Positions 29,170 to 38,565 are shown, counted from the stretch's first letter. The stretch is DNA of 64,000 nt from Cellulomonas gilvus ATCC 13127 (GCF_000218545.1 NC_015671.1:2170001-2234000); one strand, 5' to 3'. A program made the numbers and translations. The notes: generated from the sequence alone by a model not told the origin.

Positions 29170-31224
29170 TCACGCGTCGGCCGTGACCCGCGCGGCTCCG
29201 ACCGGCAGGTGACGCGCCCACCACCGCAGCACGTGCTCGAACCGCGCGACGCGGTGCGACGGCAGCCCGGACCGGGACAGCTCGTGCCCCTCGCCCGGGA
29301 ACAGGAGCAGCTCGGCCGGCACGCCGCGCAGCCGCAGCTCGGTGAACCAGCGCTGCCCCTGCTCGACAGGGCACCGCCAGTCCTGCTCCGAGTGGATGAC
29401 GAGCGTCGGTGTGCGGACCGCGCCCACATGGGCCATGGGCGACTGCGCGGCGACCAGCTCGGGTTCGACCGCCGGGTCCCCCACGTTCTCCTGCCCGAAG
29501 AACCAGCCGATGTCGCTCGACCCGACGAAGCTGACCGGGTCGAGGAAGCCACGCTCCACGATCGCCGCCGTGAACCGCTCGGTCCGCGTGGTCAGCCACG
29601 CCGTCAGGTAGCCGCCGTAGGACCCGCCCATCACGCCCGTGCGCGTCGCGTCCAGGCGCTCGTCCGCGAGCACGTGGTCGAGCAGCGCGAGCACGTCGTC
29701 CGCGTCGACCGTGCCGAACGCGTGCCGGATCGCCCGTCCGTGCGCACGTCCCCGGCCCGCCGAGCCGCGCGGGTTGCCGTGCACCACCGCGTACCCGGCC
29801 GCCGCGAGCACCTGCACCTCGTCGAACAGGGCGTGCGTGTACTGCGCGAACGGCCCGCCGTGGATCATCAGGATCGTGGGGTGCGGACCCGCACCGAAGC
29901 GTTCCGGGTCCGGCGTCGTGAGCCATCCCTCGACGCGGTAGCCGTCGGGTGCCAGGGCCGTGACCGGCTGCGGCCTGCGCAGGCGCCCGGTCGCCCGCAG
30001 CCGCGCCGACAGGTCCGTGAGAGCGCGCGCGCCGCCGTCCGTCACGACGACCAGGTCGCCCGCGCTGTCGGGCGTCGCCCGGACCGCGACGGTCCGCCCC
30101 GCCGCGTGCGTGGCCGACGTGACGACGTCGGTGCCGCCGAGCAGCTCGGCCACCGTCGCGTCGGGCTCGACCCGGACCAGGTGCACGGCACCCTCCCGCA
30201 GCGGCGCGACGAGCACGCCGCCATCCGCGGCGACGAGCACACCGGGGTCGAGGTCCACCCTCTCCGGGTCGGTCAGCCGGACGGGCGCGCCGACGGGCGT
30301 GCCGTCCGCGGCGACCTCGAGCACGAACAGCCCGGTGAGCGCCGCGACGCAGTCCCGCCCGGACGCGCCCATGTCGGCGGCGAGCAGCCACACGCGCGCG
30401 CCGTCCGGGTCCGGGAGCACCGCCCCGACCGCGAGCGTCGAACCGGCGTCCGCGTCCGTGACGGGCCGCACGGCGCCGAGCACGGGCGCGGCCTGGTCCT
30501 CGGCCGCGACGTCCGGTGCGGGCGACGGCGGGACCGGGAGGACCACGGCGTCGCGCCGCAGGTCCACCTCGCGCGCGCCGTGCCGGGCGGCGACCACCGT
30601 CACCCCCGAACCGTCCGGCAGCCACCGGGGGCCGTTCACGTCGAGCCCCGCGGGCGAGATGCGGACGGGCTCGGGGGCGTCCTGGGGCACCCCCGCCCCC
30701 GGCGACGCGAGCGGTGGCAGGTCCACCACGAACACCGCACGCTCGCGGTCGCGCACGTAGCCGAGCCCGTCGGCCCGGTAGCGCAGCTCGGTCACCAGGC
30801 GCGGCGGCTCAGCACCCGGCTTGCCCCCGCGCTCGTACCGGCCGGGCTCGGGCACGCGGGCCACGTAGGCGACACGGCGCGAGTCGGGCGAGACCACGGG
30901 CTGCTGCGCGCCCAGCGGCGCGTCGGTCAGCGCGACGGGCTCACCGCCCGCCGCCTCGACCACGTGCACCTGACCCGGACCGTCGGCCGTGCGACGGATG
31001 AACACCACCCATCTGCCGTCCGCCGACACCTGCGGTGCGGAGTCGGCGAAGCCACGGGTGAGCACGCGCGGTGCGCCGCCGTTCAGCGGGACGAGCCACA
31101 GCCCGCCCGTGACGGCGTCCGCCGCCGCATCCGGCCCGTGCACGGCGATCACCGCCGCCGATCCGTCGGGCAGCAGCGCGGGCGCCCCCGGGGCGCACCA
31201 CAGGTACAGGTCGTCAGGGAGCAT
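29170..31224 (-). CDS. S9 family peptidase (prolyl oligopeptidase/acylaminoacyl-peptidase type)
   Basis: A 684-residue protein without a signal peptide. The N-terminal two thirds has beta-propeller-like repeats (SPDSRRVAYVARV, SADGRWVVFIRR), and the C-terminal third is an alpha/beta hydrolase. The catalytic triad is visible: Ser535 in GGSYGGYLTAW, Asp615 in HSEQDWRCPVEQG and His647 in PGEGHELSRSG. It probably degrades peptides in the cytoplasm. The ATG at 31224 lacks a Shine-Dalgarno but is 6 nt after TAGCGT (31231-31236), fitting leaderless transcription. Confidence 0.93.
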   Translation of the reverse strand: MLPDDLYLWCAPGAPALLPDGSAAVIAVHGPDAAADAVTGGLWLVPLNGGAPRVLTRGFADSAPQVSADGRWVVFIRRTADGPGQVHVVEAAGGEPVALTDAPLGAQQPVVSPDSRRVAYVARVPEPGRYERGGKPGAEPPRLVTELRYRADGLGYVRDRERAVFVVDLPPLASPGAGVPQDAPEPVRISPAGLDVNGPRWLPDGSGVTVVAARHGAREVDLRRDAVVLPVPPSPAPDVAAEDQAAPVLGAVRPVTDADAGSTLAVGAVLPDPDGARVWLLAADMGASGRDCVAALTGLFVLEVAADGTPVGAPVRLTDPERVDLDPGVLVAADGGVLVAPLREGAVHLVRVEPDATVAELLGGTDVVTSATHAAGRTVAVRATPDSAGDLVVVTDGGARALTDLSARLRATGRLRRPQPVTALAPDGYRVEGWLTTPDPERFGAGPHPTILMIHGGPFAQYTHALFDEVQVLAAAGYAVVHGNPRGSAGRGRAHGRAIRHAFGTVDADDVLALLDHVLADERLDATRTGVMGGSYGGYLTAWLTTRTERFTAAIVERGFLDPVSFVGSSDIGWFFGQENVGDPAVEPELVAAQSPMAHVGAVRTPTLVIHSEQDWRCPVEQGQRWFTELRLRGVPAELLLFPGEGHELSRSGLPSHRVARFEHVLRWWARHLPVGAARVTADA

Positions 31225-31279
31225 GACGCGACGCTATCGCGCAGCCCTGACCGCGACGGACGCGCGCCGCCGGTCCCGA

Positions 31280-31783
31280 TCAGTCGTCGACGTGGGTGGC
31301 GGCGGCGGGCTCGTCGCCCCGCGCCGCGGCACGCTCGGCGCGCTCGGCGCGCAGCACCGTGATCGCGGCCTCGAAGTCCTCGAGCGAGTCGAACGCCTGG
31401 TAGACGCTCGCGAACCGCAGGTACGCGACCTCGTCGAGCTCACGCAGCGGCCCCAGGATCGCCAGCCCGATCTCGTAGGCGTCGATCTCCGCCGAGCCCG
31501 ACGAGCGCAGCGTCTCCTCGACCTTCTGCGCGAGCAGCGCCAGGTCGTCCTCGCTGACCGGGCGCCCCTGGCACGCCTTGCGCACGCCGCCCGTGATCTT
31601 GTCGCGGCTGAACGGCTCGGTCGCCCCCGAGCGCTTGACCACCGAGAGGCTCGTGGTCTCGACCGTGGTGAACCGTCGGTTGCAGGACGGGCACTGCCGG
31701 CGGCGCCGGATCGAGGCGCCGTCGTCCGACGTGCGCGAGTCGACGACGCGCGAGTCCGGATGACGGCAGAACGGGCAGTGCAC
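31280..31783 (-). CDS. nrdR: NrdR, ribonucleotide reductase repressor
   Basis: A 167-residue zinc-ribbon plus ATP-cone regulator. The zinc ligands are CPFC at the very start and CPSC near residue 31, and [22 protein letters not shown] is the family signature. The ATP-cone follows ([25 protein letters not shown]). NrdR senses dATP/ATP and represses ribonucleotide reductase genes. GTG 31783 follows GGAGG; the open frame upstream is not real. The order nrdR-LysM-lexA is conserved in actinobacteria such as Mycobacterium tuberculosis. Confidence 0.95.
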   Translation of the reverse strand: MHCPFCRHPDSRVVDSRTSDDGASIRRRRQCPSCNRRFTTVETTSLSVVKRSGATEPFSRDKITGGVRKACQGRPVSEDDLALLAQKVEETLRSSGSAEIDAYEIGLAILGPLRELDEVAYLRFASVYQAFDSLEDFEAAITVLRAERAERAAARGDEPAAATHVDD

Positions 31784-31916
31784 CTGGGCCTCCGGTGATC
31801 GGGCGAGACCTGGCGGCCTCCGAGCGGGGCGCGGGCCGGGCTCCGCCCCGTCACGCGCCCCCGCGACGCTAGGCCACACGCCCGCGGCATCGCAAGGCGG
31901 CCACCGCCGGACGGCT

Positions 31917-31948
31917 GAGGGGCGGCCACCCGCAGGTGACCGCCCCTC
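31917..31948 (-). terminator. Hairpin downstream of the LysM gene
   Basis: GAGGGGCGG and CCGCCCCTC pair over 9 bp; after one mismatch CACC/GGTG extends the stem around a 4-nt loop (cgca). Confidence 0.6.
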
Positions 31949-32087
31949 CGGGACGCCCCGTCCCGGGCCGCGGGCCGACTCGCCTCGGCTGCGCGGTGTG
32001 CTGCGGGTCCGCGCGGGACCGGGTCCCGCCGATGGCGGCGCCGAGCGCCACCCCGCCCCTCGCCTCTGAGCCCCCCAGCTCTCGAAG

Positions 32088-32106
32088 TGAGGTGTGCCTA
32101 ACCTAA
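32088..32106. promoter_or_regulatory. Iron-box-like (IdeR/DmdR) dyad
   Basis: TGAGGTGTGCCTAACCTAA matches 15 of 19 positions of the actinobacterial iron-box consensus TTAGGTTAGGCTAACCTAA. The right half is perfect. No iron-uptake gene adjoins it. Confidence 0.5.
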
Positions 32107-32173
32107 CGGACCGCTTGCGCGTGCACAAGGCCAGGTACGCCCCGGCGCGGACGCGCGCCGGGGGGCGTCCCCG

Positions 32174-32560
32174 TCAGCCCCGCGGCACCACCAGCTCCTG
32201 CCCCGCCGTCAGGTGCGCGCCCGACAGCCCGTTGACCCGGACGAGCTCGCGCACCTGGTCCTGCACGGACTCGCCCGCACCCCGCGACGACTCGGCGATC
32301 GACCACATGGTCTCGCCCGGTTGCACGACGTGCCGGTCGATCCGCACGTCGCCGTCGCCCGCCGCGACCGCCGCCCGCGCACCCAGGGCGACCGCGAACG
32401 CGACGAGCACGAGCGCCAGCCCCACGAGGACGGCACGCCCGCGACGCGTCAGGTGCAGCGCGGGCTGCGAGGAGGTGCGCCGCGCACGAGCCGGCCGCAC
32501 GAGGACGGGCATGGCAGCACCGCCGCCGCGCACTGCTCCACCGATCACCATCGCGCTCAT
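32174..32560 (-). CDS. LysM-domain, SOS-linked cell-division suppressor-like protein
   Basis: A 128-residue protein with about 40 basic cytoplasmic residues, one membrane helix ([19 protein letters not shown], about 43-61) and a C-terminal LysM domain ([16 protein letters not shown] to [11 protein letters not shown]). Position divergent to lexA and topology match YneA of Bacillus and Rv2719c of M. tuberculosis, both SOS-induced division inhibitors. ATG 32560 follows GAGAGGAG; an alternative ATG lies 48 nt further in. A perfect LexA box is 29 nt upstream. Confidence 0.85.
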   Translation of the reverse strand: MSAMVIGGAVRGGGAAMPVLVRPARARRTSSQPALHLTRRGRAVLVGLALVLVAFAVALGARAAVAAGDGDVRIDRHVVQPGETMWSIAESSRGAGESVQDQVRELVRVNGLSGAHLTAGQELVVPRG

Positions 32561-32588
32561 GCCGACTCCTCTCCGCGGCGTCCGTGTC

Positions 32589-32632
32589 CGAACACCCGTT
32601 CGTCATACACCTGTTCGTCGTACGTCTGTACG
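32589..32632. promoter_or_regulatory. Phased array of LexA-box-like repeats between LysM gene and lexA
   Basis: Three 14-nt dyads start exactly 15 bp apart: CGAACACCCGTTCG (32589, perfect box), CATACACCTGTTCG (32604, right half perfect) and CGTACGTCTGTACG (32619, perfect dyad but altered half-sites). The third overlaps a TACGAT -10-like hexamer (32629-32634) for lexA. Confidence 0.75.
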
Positions 32633-32670
32633 ATGTCTACCAGAGCCGTCCGACACGCGTCCACAGATGT

Positions 32671-32684
32671 CGAACAGATGTTTG
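32671..32684. promoter_or_regulatory. Second near-consensus LexA box upstream of lexA
   Basis: CGAAC-AGAT-GTTTG differs from the consensus at one position. It would lie just downstream of the lexA transcription start. Confidence 0.6.
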
Positions 32685-32837
32685 AGATCCCTGTCCGCGC
32701 TGCGTAGGCTCACCGACGAGGAACAGCGCACCATCGACCACCGACACGCCCCGGTCCCGGCCACCGGAACCACCGGGCGCGGGCGGTGGGCCGTCGCAGG
32801 GGACGGCGCGGTGGGCGCTCGGACAGGAGGGCTGGAC

Positions 32838-33587
32838 GTGACGGACGCAGTGGGAGCCACGCAGGACGAGCGAGCGACGGTGCACGAGCTGCCGGAGACC
32901 CCGGCGGGCCCCGACGGCCTGACCGCGCGCCAGCGCCTGGTGCTCGAGACCATCCGCGCGTCGGTCGAGTCCCGCGGCTATCCGCCGAGCATGCGGGAGA
33001 TCGGCGAGGCCGTCGGGCTGACCAGCCCGTCGAGCGTCAAGCACCAGCTCACCGCGCTCGAGCGCAAGGGCTACCTGCGCCGTGACCCCAAGCGGCCGCG
33101 CGCGATCGAGGTCGTGCACCCGGACGACTCGCGCAGCGTCGCGGGATGGGCCACGGCGGGGGCGGACACGCAGGTGGACCTCGTCGGCGGCGCGGGTGCC
33201 GAGCGCGTACCCGCACCCTCCTACGTGCCCGTCGTCGGGCGCATCGCCGCTGGCGGGCCGATCCTCGCGGAGCAGGTCGTCGAGGACGTGTTCCCGCTCC
33301 CCCGACAGCTCGTGGGCGACGGCGACCTGTTCCTGCTCAAGGTCAGCGGTGACTCGATGGTGGACGCGGCGATCTGCGACGGCGACTGGGTCGTCGTCCG
33401 GCGCCAGCCGGTCGCCGAGAACGGCGAGATCGTCGCCGCGATGATCGACGGCGAGGCCACGGTCAAGACGCTGCGGCGCGCCGAGGGTCACGTCTGGCTG
33501 ATGCCGCACAACACCGCCTACGCACCGATCCCGGGCGACGACGCGACGATCCTCGGCCGGGTCGTCAGCGTGCTGCGCAGCCTCTGA
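32838..33587 (+). CDS. lexA: LexA, SOS repressor
   Basis: A 249-residue repressor-protease. The winged-helix domain (about 28-92) has [28 protein letters not shown]. The self-cleavage site is Ala138-Gly139 in GRIAAGGPI, and the catalytic dyad is Ser173 (GDSM) and Lys210 (EATVK). It represses its own promoter, the LysM gene, HEPN-dinB and recA, to judge from the boxes in this window. GTG 32838 follows AGGAGG by 7 nt. The frame runs on upstream through the promoter and is not used. Confidence 0.96.
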   Translation: MTDAVGATQDERATVHELPETPAGPDGLTARQRLVLETIRASVESRGYPPSMREIGEAVGLTSPSSVKHQLTALERKGYLRRDPKRPRAIEVVHPDDSRSVAGWATAGADTQVDLVGGAGAERVPAPSYVPVVGRIAAGGPILAEQVVEDVFPLPRQLVGDGDLFLLKVSGDSMVDAAICDGDWVVVRRQPVAENGEIVAAMIDGEATVKTLRRAEGHVWLMPHNTAYAPIPGDDATILGRVVSVLRSL

Positions 33588-33590
33588 GCC

Positions 33591-33770
33591 ATGCCCGGCC
33601 GCCGCCCCGACCCGCCGCGCGACCTCGCGCGCCGGCTCGCGGAGCGGCTCGGCCGGCCGGCGGGCGCGCGTCGTGACGACGAGCCGCCCACCCAGGACGC
33701 CCGGGCGGACACGGCACCGGCCGCCTCAGAGGAGGATCCCCGAGGCGGCCGGTCCGGCGGACGTCAGTAG
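33591..33770 (+). CDS. Possible 59-residue ORF directly after lexA
   Basis: An ATG 3 nt past the lexA stop opens a frame of 59 codons rich in Arg, Pro, Asp and Gly. It resembles no family I know. It contains the strong hairpin at 33716-33753 and runs 7 nt into the end of the convergent ldh gene. No ribosome site is seen. It may be only compositional read-through; if real, it would be coupled to lexA. Confidence 0.2.
   Translation: MPGRRPDPPRDLARRLAERLGRPAGARRDDEPPTQDARADTAPAASEEDPRGGRSGGRQ
33716..33753. terminator. Bidirectional terminator between lexA and ldh
   Basis: ACCGGCCGCCTC and GAGGCGGCCGGT form a perfect 12-bp stem with a 14-nt loop between convergent genes. Confidence 0.85.
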
Positions 33771-34777
33771 CCGAAGCGCTTGGCGACCTCACGCACCGCG
33801 GTGGCCGACGCGCGCATGCCCGAGAGCTCGTCGACCGACATCGGGATCGGCAGCTGCTCGAGCACCCCGGCCGAGCCGACGATGCTGGGCACCGAGAGGC
33901 ACACGTCGCTGATCCCGTGGTAGTCGGTCAGCAGCGAGGACACCGGCAGCACGCGCCGCTCGTCCTTGATGATCGCCTCGATGATGCGCGACCCGGCGAG
34001 CGCCACCGCGTAGTTCGTGGCGCCCTTGCCCTCGATGATCCGGTACGCCGACTCGACCACCTCGCGCGCGATCTGGTCCCGGACGGCTCCCGTCAGCGAC
34101 GCGCCCTCGCCCACGCCCTGCCACTCGAGCAGCGGGATGGAGCCGATCGACGCCGAGCTCCACAGCGGCAGCTCCGTGTCGCCGTGCTCGCCCGCGATGT
34201 ACGCGTGCACGTTCTGCACGGCCACGCCGGTGTGCCGCGCCAGGAGGTAGCGCAGGCGGGACGAGTCGAGCACCGTGCCCGAGCCGAACAGCTGCTGGGG
34301 CGGCAGGCCCGAGATCTTCAGGGCGGCGTACGTCACCACGTCGACCGGGTTCGTCACCATGACGTACACCGCGTGCGGCGCGACCTCGACGATCGAGGGC
34401 AGCACCTTGGAGACGAGGTTGATGGTCGCCTCGGCCAGGTCCGTGCGGGTCTGCCCGGGCTTCTGCTTGGCACCCGCGGTGAACATCACGACGTCCGCGT
34501 CCGCGCACACCGCGATGTCGTCGGAGCCGACGACCTCGGCCATCGACATGAACTGGATGCCGTGGCCCAGGTCGAGCGCCTCGGCCTCGACCTTGGCCTT
34601 GTTGATGTCGAACAGCGCCACGTGCCGCGCGGCGCCGCGCATGAGCGCCGCGTACGCCATGGTCGAGCCGACGGCGCCCGCGCCCACGATCGCGAGCTTC
34701 GACGTACGCCGCTGGGCGGGTCCGGCGTGCGCCGGCACCTCTCCGCTGGCGGCGGGTGCGATGTCCTGGTCAGGCAT
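33764..34777 (-). CDS. ldh: L-lactate dehydrogenase
   Basis: A 337-residue NAD-dependent dehydrogenase interconverting pyruvate and L-lactate. The NAD loop is IVGAGAVGSTMAYA, MVTNPVDVVTY lines the active site, and IAGEHGDTELPLW carries the proton-acceptor His. ATG 34777 has an excellent AAGGAGG 4 nt away; a GTG at 34831 is in frame but overlaps the neighbour's end. TAGCCT at 34810-34815 could be its -10. It suggests a fermentative branch in a facultative organism. Confidence 0.95.
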   Translation of the reverse strand: MPDQDIAPAASGEVPAHAGPAQRRTSKLAIVGAGAVGSTMAYAALMRGAARHVALFDINKAKVEAEALDLGHGIQFMSMAEVVGSDDIAVCADADVVMFTAGAKQKPGQTRTDLAEATINLVSKVLPSIVEVAPHAVYVMVTNPVDVVTYAALKISGLPPQQLFGSGTVLDSSRLRYLLARHTGVAVQNVHAYIAGEHGDTELPLWSSASIGSIPLLEWQGVGEGASLTGAVRDQIAREVVESAYRIIEGKGATNYAVALAGSRIIEAIIKDERRVLPVSSLLTDYHGISDVCLSVPSIVGSAGVLEQLPIPMSVDELSGMRASATAVREVAKRFGY

Positions 34778-34820
34778 GATGCCTCCTTCTGGGCCGACGG
34801 TCCGGTCGAAGGCTATCGGC

Positions 34821-36977
34821 TCACGCGTCACGCAGCCGTGACAGCGCGGCGATCACCACGTCCCGGTCGTCGGTCCGCCAGAACGGCGGCATCGAGCGCG
34901 CCAGGTACTCGCCGTACCGCGCGGTGGCCAGCCGTGGGTCGAGCACCGCGACCACGCCGCGGTCCTGCGGCCCACGGATCAGGCGTCCCGCGCCCTGTGC
35001 CAGCAGGAGCGCGGCGTGCGTCGCCGAGACCGCCATGAACCCGTTGCCGCCCGCACGGGCCACGACGTCCGCACGCGCCGACCGGACCGGGTCGTCGGGA
35101 CGCGGGAACGGGATCCGGTCGATGAGCACCAGACGGCAGGAGCGACCCGGGACGTCGACGCCCTGCCAGAGCGCGAGCGTCCCGAACAGGCATGTCGGCT
35201 CGTCGGCGGCGAACCGCGCCACGAGCGTCGGGAGCTGGTCGTCGCCCTGCAGCAGCACGGGCACGTCGAGCCGCTCGCGCATCGCCTCGGCCGCCGCGGT
35301 GGCCGCGCGTCGCGACGAGAACAGCCCGAGCGTGGCACCGCCCGACGCGCGCACGAGCGCCTCGATCTCGTCGAGCTGCGCATCGGTCGCGGGTTCGCGA
35401 CCGGGTGGCGGCAGGCGGCGCGCGACGTAGCAGATGCCCTGGCGCGGGTAGTCGAACGGGCTGCCGACGTCGAGCCCGGTCCAGCGCAGGGGCCCCTGGG
35501 GCGCCGCGGGGGCCGGGTCCGCCCCGGGGACGGTCGTCGGGCCCACGGGCTCGGCGTCGGGCCGCAGCTCGAGACCCACGGACCGGGCGGTGGGTTCGAA
35601 CGTGCCCCCGAGCGCGAGCGTCGCCGAGGTCAGCACACCCGTGCGACCCGCGAGCAGCTGCGTGCGGATCAGTCCGTTGACCGCGAGCGGAGCGGCGTGC
35701 AGGCGCGTCGTGATCGCGCCGGACCGGTCCTCACCGCGCGCGCACCACAGCACGGTCCGCGCGGCGTCCTCGGGTTCCGCGGTCATCCGCTCGGCGGTCT
35801 CGAACAGCGTCAGCACCGCGGACTGCGCCATCTTGCGGCCGCCCTCGGCCGCGCCGGGCGCGGTGCCTCCCCCGCCCGCCTCGGGGCGCAGGAGCGAGAG
35901 CAGCGTGCGCGCGGCGTCACGCACGGTCGCGACCGCGTCGAACACCGCGGGCGGCAGACCGTCGGGGAACCGGCCCTCGGGCAGCGCGACGAGCACGCCC
36001 GCGAGCGCCTCACCCGCGGCCTCGAGGTCCGTCGGCGGCACACCGCCGTGCCGGCGCGCGACCCGGGCGGCGTGCTGGACCACGGGGAGCGAGATCTCCG
36101 CGGTCGCCTGCGCCGTGACGCGGTCGGCGAGCTCGTGCGCCTCGTCGACCACCAGGACCTGGTGCTCCGGCAGCACGTGCGGCGACCCCGACGCCGCGAT
36201 GCCGAGCATCGCGTGGTTCGTCACCACCACGTCCGCTTCGCGGGCCAGGGCCCGCGCACGTTCGGGGAAGCACTCCTCGAGGCGCGGGCAGTGCGAGCCC
36301 ATGCACTCGAGCGACGTCACCGACACCTGGCGCCACGCACGGTCCGTGACGCCCGGGACCAGGTCGTCGCGGTCGCCCGTCTCGGTGGTCGCCGCCCACT
36401 CGCGCAGGCGCACCACCTGGGCACCCAGCGCCTCGCGTCCCTCGCCCGCCGCGGCGCTCGTCGCGGGGTGCTCGGCCGCGCCGCCGCGCTCCGGCAGGTC
36501 GAACAGCGCGCCCTGGTCGTCCTCCGGGTAGCCGCCCTCGAGCTTGTGCAGGCACGTGTAGTTGTGCCAGCCCTTGAGCAGCGCGATCCGGGGCCGTCGC
36601 GGCAGGTGCGGCTCGAGCGCATCGGCGACCAGCGGGAGGTCGCGTGTCAGCACCTGGCGCTGCAGCGCGAGCGTCGCGGTCGAGACGACGACGCGCTCGT
36701 CGGCGTGCACGGCGTGCCGGACGGCCGGCACCAGGTAGCCGAGCGACTTCCCGGTGCCCGTGCCGGCCTGGACCAGCAGGTGCTCGCCGGTCGCGAGCGA
36801 GGCCGCCACCGCGCGCGCCATGAGGTGCTGACCCTCGCGGCGTCCGCCGCCCAGCACGCCCACCGCGACGTCCAGCAGCTCGTCGACCTGACGGTCGCGC
36901 TCCTGGTCCCTGCCGCGCTCGTCCGTCTCGGACGCCGCGCGGGCCGTCTCGTCGGACGACTCGGGGGCGGCGGGCAT
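34821..36977 (-). CDS. DinG/XPD-type ATP-dependent DNA helicase
   Basis: A 718-residue superfamily 2 helicase. Walker A is VQAGTGTGKSLGYLVP, the DEAH box is VVDEAHELADR, and TLALWQGVDVPGRSCRLVLIDRIPF is a late helicase motif. Cysteines in NYTCLHKLEGG and SLECMGSHCPRLEECF fit the iron-sulphur ligands of the DinG/XPD/YoaA group. It is likely used in repair of structured DNA or R-loops. ATG 36977 lacks a Shine-Dalgarno and is 6 nt after TAGGCT (36984-36989), so leaderless expression is likely. No LexA box is seen. Confidence 0.9.
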   Translation of the reverse strand: MPAAPESSDETARAASETDERGRDQERDRQVDELLDVAVGVLGGGRREGQHLMARAVAASLATGEHLLVQAGTGTGKSLGYLVPAVRHAVHADERVVVSTATLALQRQVLTRDLPLVADALEPHLPRRPRIALLKGWHNYTCLHKLEGGYPEDDQGALFDLPERGGAAEHPATSAAAGEGREALGAQVVRLREWAATTETGDRDDLVPGVTDRAWRQVSVTSLECMGSHCPRLEECFPERARALAREADVVVTNHAMLGIAASGSPHVLPEHQVLVVDEAHELADRVTAQATAEISLPVVQHAARVARRHGGVPPTDLEAAGEALAGVLVALPEGRFPDGLPPAVFDAVATVRDAARTLLSLLRPEAGGGGTAPGAAEGGRKMAQSAVLTLFETAERMTAEPEDAARTVLWCARGEDRSGAITTRLHAAPLAVNGLIRTQLLAGRTGVLTSATLALGGTFEPTARSVGLELRPDAEPVGPTTVPGADPAPAAPQGPLRWTGLDVGSPFDYPRQGICYVARRLPPPGREPATDAQLDEIEALVRASGGATLGLFSSRRAATAAAEAMRERLDVPVLLQGDDQLPTLVARFAADEPTCLFGTLALWQGVDVPGRSCRLVLIDRIPFPRPDDPVRSARADVVARAGGNGFMAVSATHAALLLAQGAGRLIRGPQDRGVVAVLDPRLATARYGEYLARSMPPFWRTDDRDVVIAALSRLRDA

Positions 36978-37041
36978 CGGGCAAGCCTAGTGCCGCCCGG
37001 CGCGCGCCGACCGCACGCGCACCCGGGTGGTGGGCGAGGTG

Positions 37042-38565
37042 TCAGGCGCGCCGGGCCGCCGACGTCTCGAGCTCGGCCGCGAGCGTCTCGTCGACGCGCG
37101 CGCGCAGGTGCGTGCCGTCGGGCGTGTGCTCCTCGAGCTCGATGTCGCCGTGCTCGTGCACGCGGCTGACGAGGTCGCCGCGTCCGTACGGCACGACGAG
37201 GTCGACCGCGACACCCGGGCGCGGGAGCTGGTCGGCGATGAGGTCCTGCAGCTCCTCGATGCCTTCGCCGCTGTGCGCGGAGACGACGATCGAGTGCAGC
37301 TCACGCGAGCGCAGGCGCGCGATCGCCTCGGGGGTCGCCAGGTCCGCCTTGTTGAGCACGATGATCTCGGGCACGTCCATGGCCCCCGGGATGTCCGCGA
37401 AGACGTGCCGGACCGCGGCGATCTGACCCTCGGGGTCGGGGTGCGACGCGTCGACGACGTGCAGGATGAGGTCCGCGTCCGCGACCTCCTCGAGCGTCGA
37501 GCGGAACGCCTCGACCAGCTGGTGCGGCAGTGCTCGCACGAAGCCGACGGTGTCCGCGAGCGTGTAGACCCGCCCGTCGACCGTCTCCGCGCGACGCACG
37601 GTGGGGTCGAGCGTGGCGAACAGCGCGTTCTCGACGAGCACGCCCGCGTGCGTCAGGCGGTTCAGCAGCGAGGACTTGCCCGCGTTGGTGTACCCCGCGA
37701 TGGCGACCGACGGGATCGCGTTCCGCTTGCGCGACGCACGCTTGGTCAGGCGCGCGGGCTCCATCGCGGCGATCTCCCGGCGCAGCTTGGCCATGCGGTT
37801 GCGGATGCGCCGGCGGTCGAGCTCGATCTTGGTCTCACCCGGGCCACGCGAGCCCATGCCCGCACCCGCGCCGCCGACCTGACCACCCGCCTGCCGCGAC
37901 ATCGACTCGCCCCAGCCACGCAGGCGCGGCAGGAGGTACTCGAGCTGCGCGAGCTCGACCTGCGCCTTGCCCTCACGCGACTTGGCGTGCTGCGCGAAGA
38001 TGTCCAGGATCAGCGCGGTGCGGTCGACCACCTTGACGCGCACGACGTCCTCGAGCGCGCGGCGCTGCGACGGCGCGAGCTCGCCGTCGACGACCACCGT
38101 GTCGGCGCCGACCGCGGCCACGACCGTGGCGAGCTCGGCGGCCTTGCCCGAGCCGAGGTAGGTGCTCGGGTCCGGCTTGGCGCGACGCTGCAGGACGCCC
38201 TCGAGCACGCGCGAACCCGCGGTCTCGGCGAGCGCGGCGAGCTCGCGCAGCGACACCTCGGCGTCCTGCACGGTGCCCTGGCCCCACACGCCCACCAGGA
38301 CCACGTTCTCGAGCCGCAGCTCGCGGTACTCGACCTCGGTGACGTCCTGCAGCTCGGTGGACAGGCCCGCGACGCGGCGCAGCGACGTGCGCTCCTCGAG
38401 GTCGAGCTGCTGCCCGTCGTACGACGAGTGCACGGTGCCGCCGGCCTGCAGCGCGGTCCCCGCCCGTGCGAGCACCCGCGCCACCACGTCGTCGGCCACC
38501 TGCTGCGGCGAGCGGGGCTCGTCCGGGGTGCGGCTGGGGGTGGTGGTGTGGTGCGTCTCGCTCAC
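37042..38565 (-). CDS. hflX: HflX, ribosome-associated GTPase
   Basis: A 507-residue GTPase that splits stalled ribosomes in other bacteria. The N-terminal domain has PSTYLGSGKAAEL, the linker has GAGMGSRGPGETKIELDRR, and the G domain has GYTNAGKSSLLNRL (G1), DTVGFVRALPHQLVEAF (G3) and NKADL (G4). GTG 38565 follows CGAGGAGCCGC. The N-terminus is about 60 residues longer than the E. coli protein, as in other actinobacteria. Confidence 0.95.
   Translation of the reverse strand: MSETHHTTTPSRTPDEPRSPQQVADDVVARVLARAGTALQAGGTVHSSYDGQQLDLEERTSLRRVAGLSTELQDVTEVEYRELRLENVVLVGVWGQGTVQDAEVSLRELAALAETAGSRVLEGVLQRRAKPDPSTYLGSGKAAELATVVAAVGADTVVVDGELAPSQRRALEDVVRVKVVDRTALILDIFAQHAKSREGKAQVELAQLEYLLPRLRGWGESMSRQAGGQVGGAGAGMGSRGPGETKIELDRRRIRNRMAKLRREIAAMEPARLTKRASRKRNAIPSVAIAGYTNAGKSSLLNRLTHAGVLVENALFATLDPTVRRAETVDGRVYTLADTVGFVRALPHQLVEAFRSTLEEVADADLILHVVDASHPDPEGQIAAVRHVFADIPGAMDVPEIIVLNKADLATPEAIARLRSRELHSIVVSAHSGEGIEELQDLIADQLPRPGVAVDLVVPYGRGDLVSRVHEHGDIELEEHTPDGTHLRARVDETLAAELETSAARRA

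Larger units (their letters stand above)
31784..32173. other. 390-nt stretch between the LysM gene and nrdR without a gene
   Basis: Open frames here are compositional only. The stretch holds a strong hairpin (31917-31948) and an iron-box-like dyad (32088-32106). Either could belong to a nrdR leader or to an unrecognised short transcript on the minus strand. Confidence 0.6.

Noticed and set aside
31784..32128. Upstream extension of nrdR
   Set aside because: The zinc ribbon CPFC must be near the N-terminus and GTG 31783 has GGAGG; the extension is compositional.
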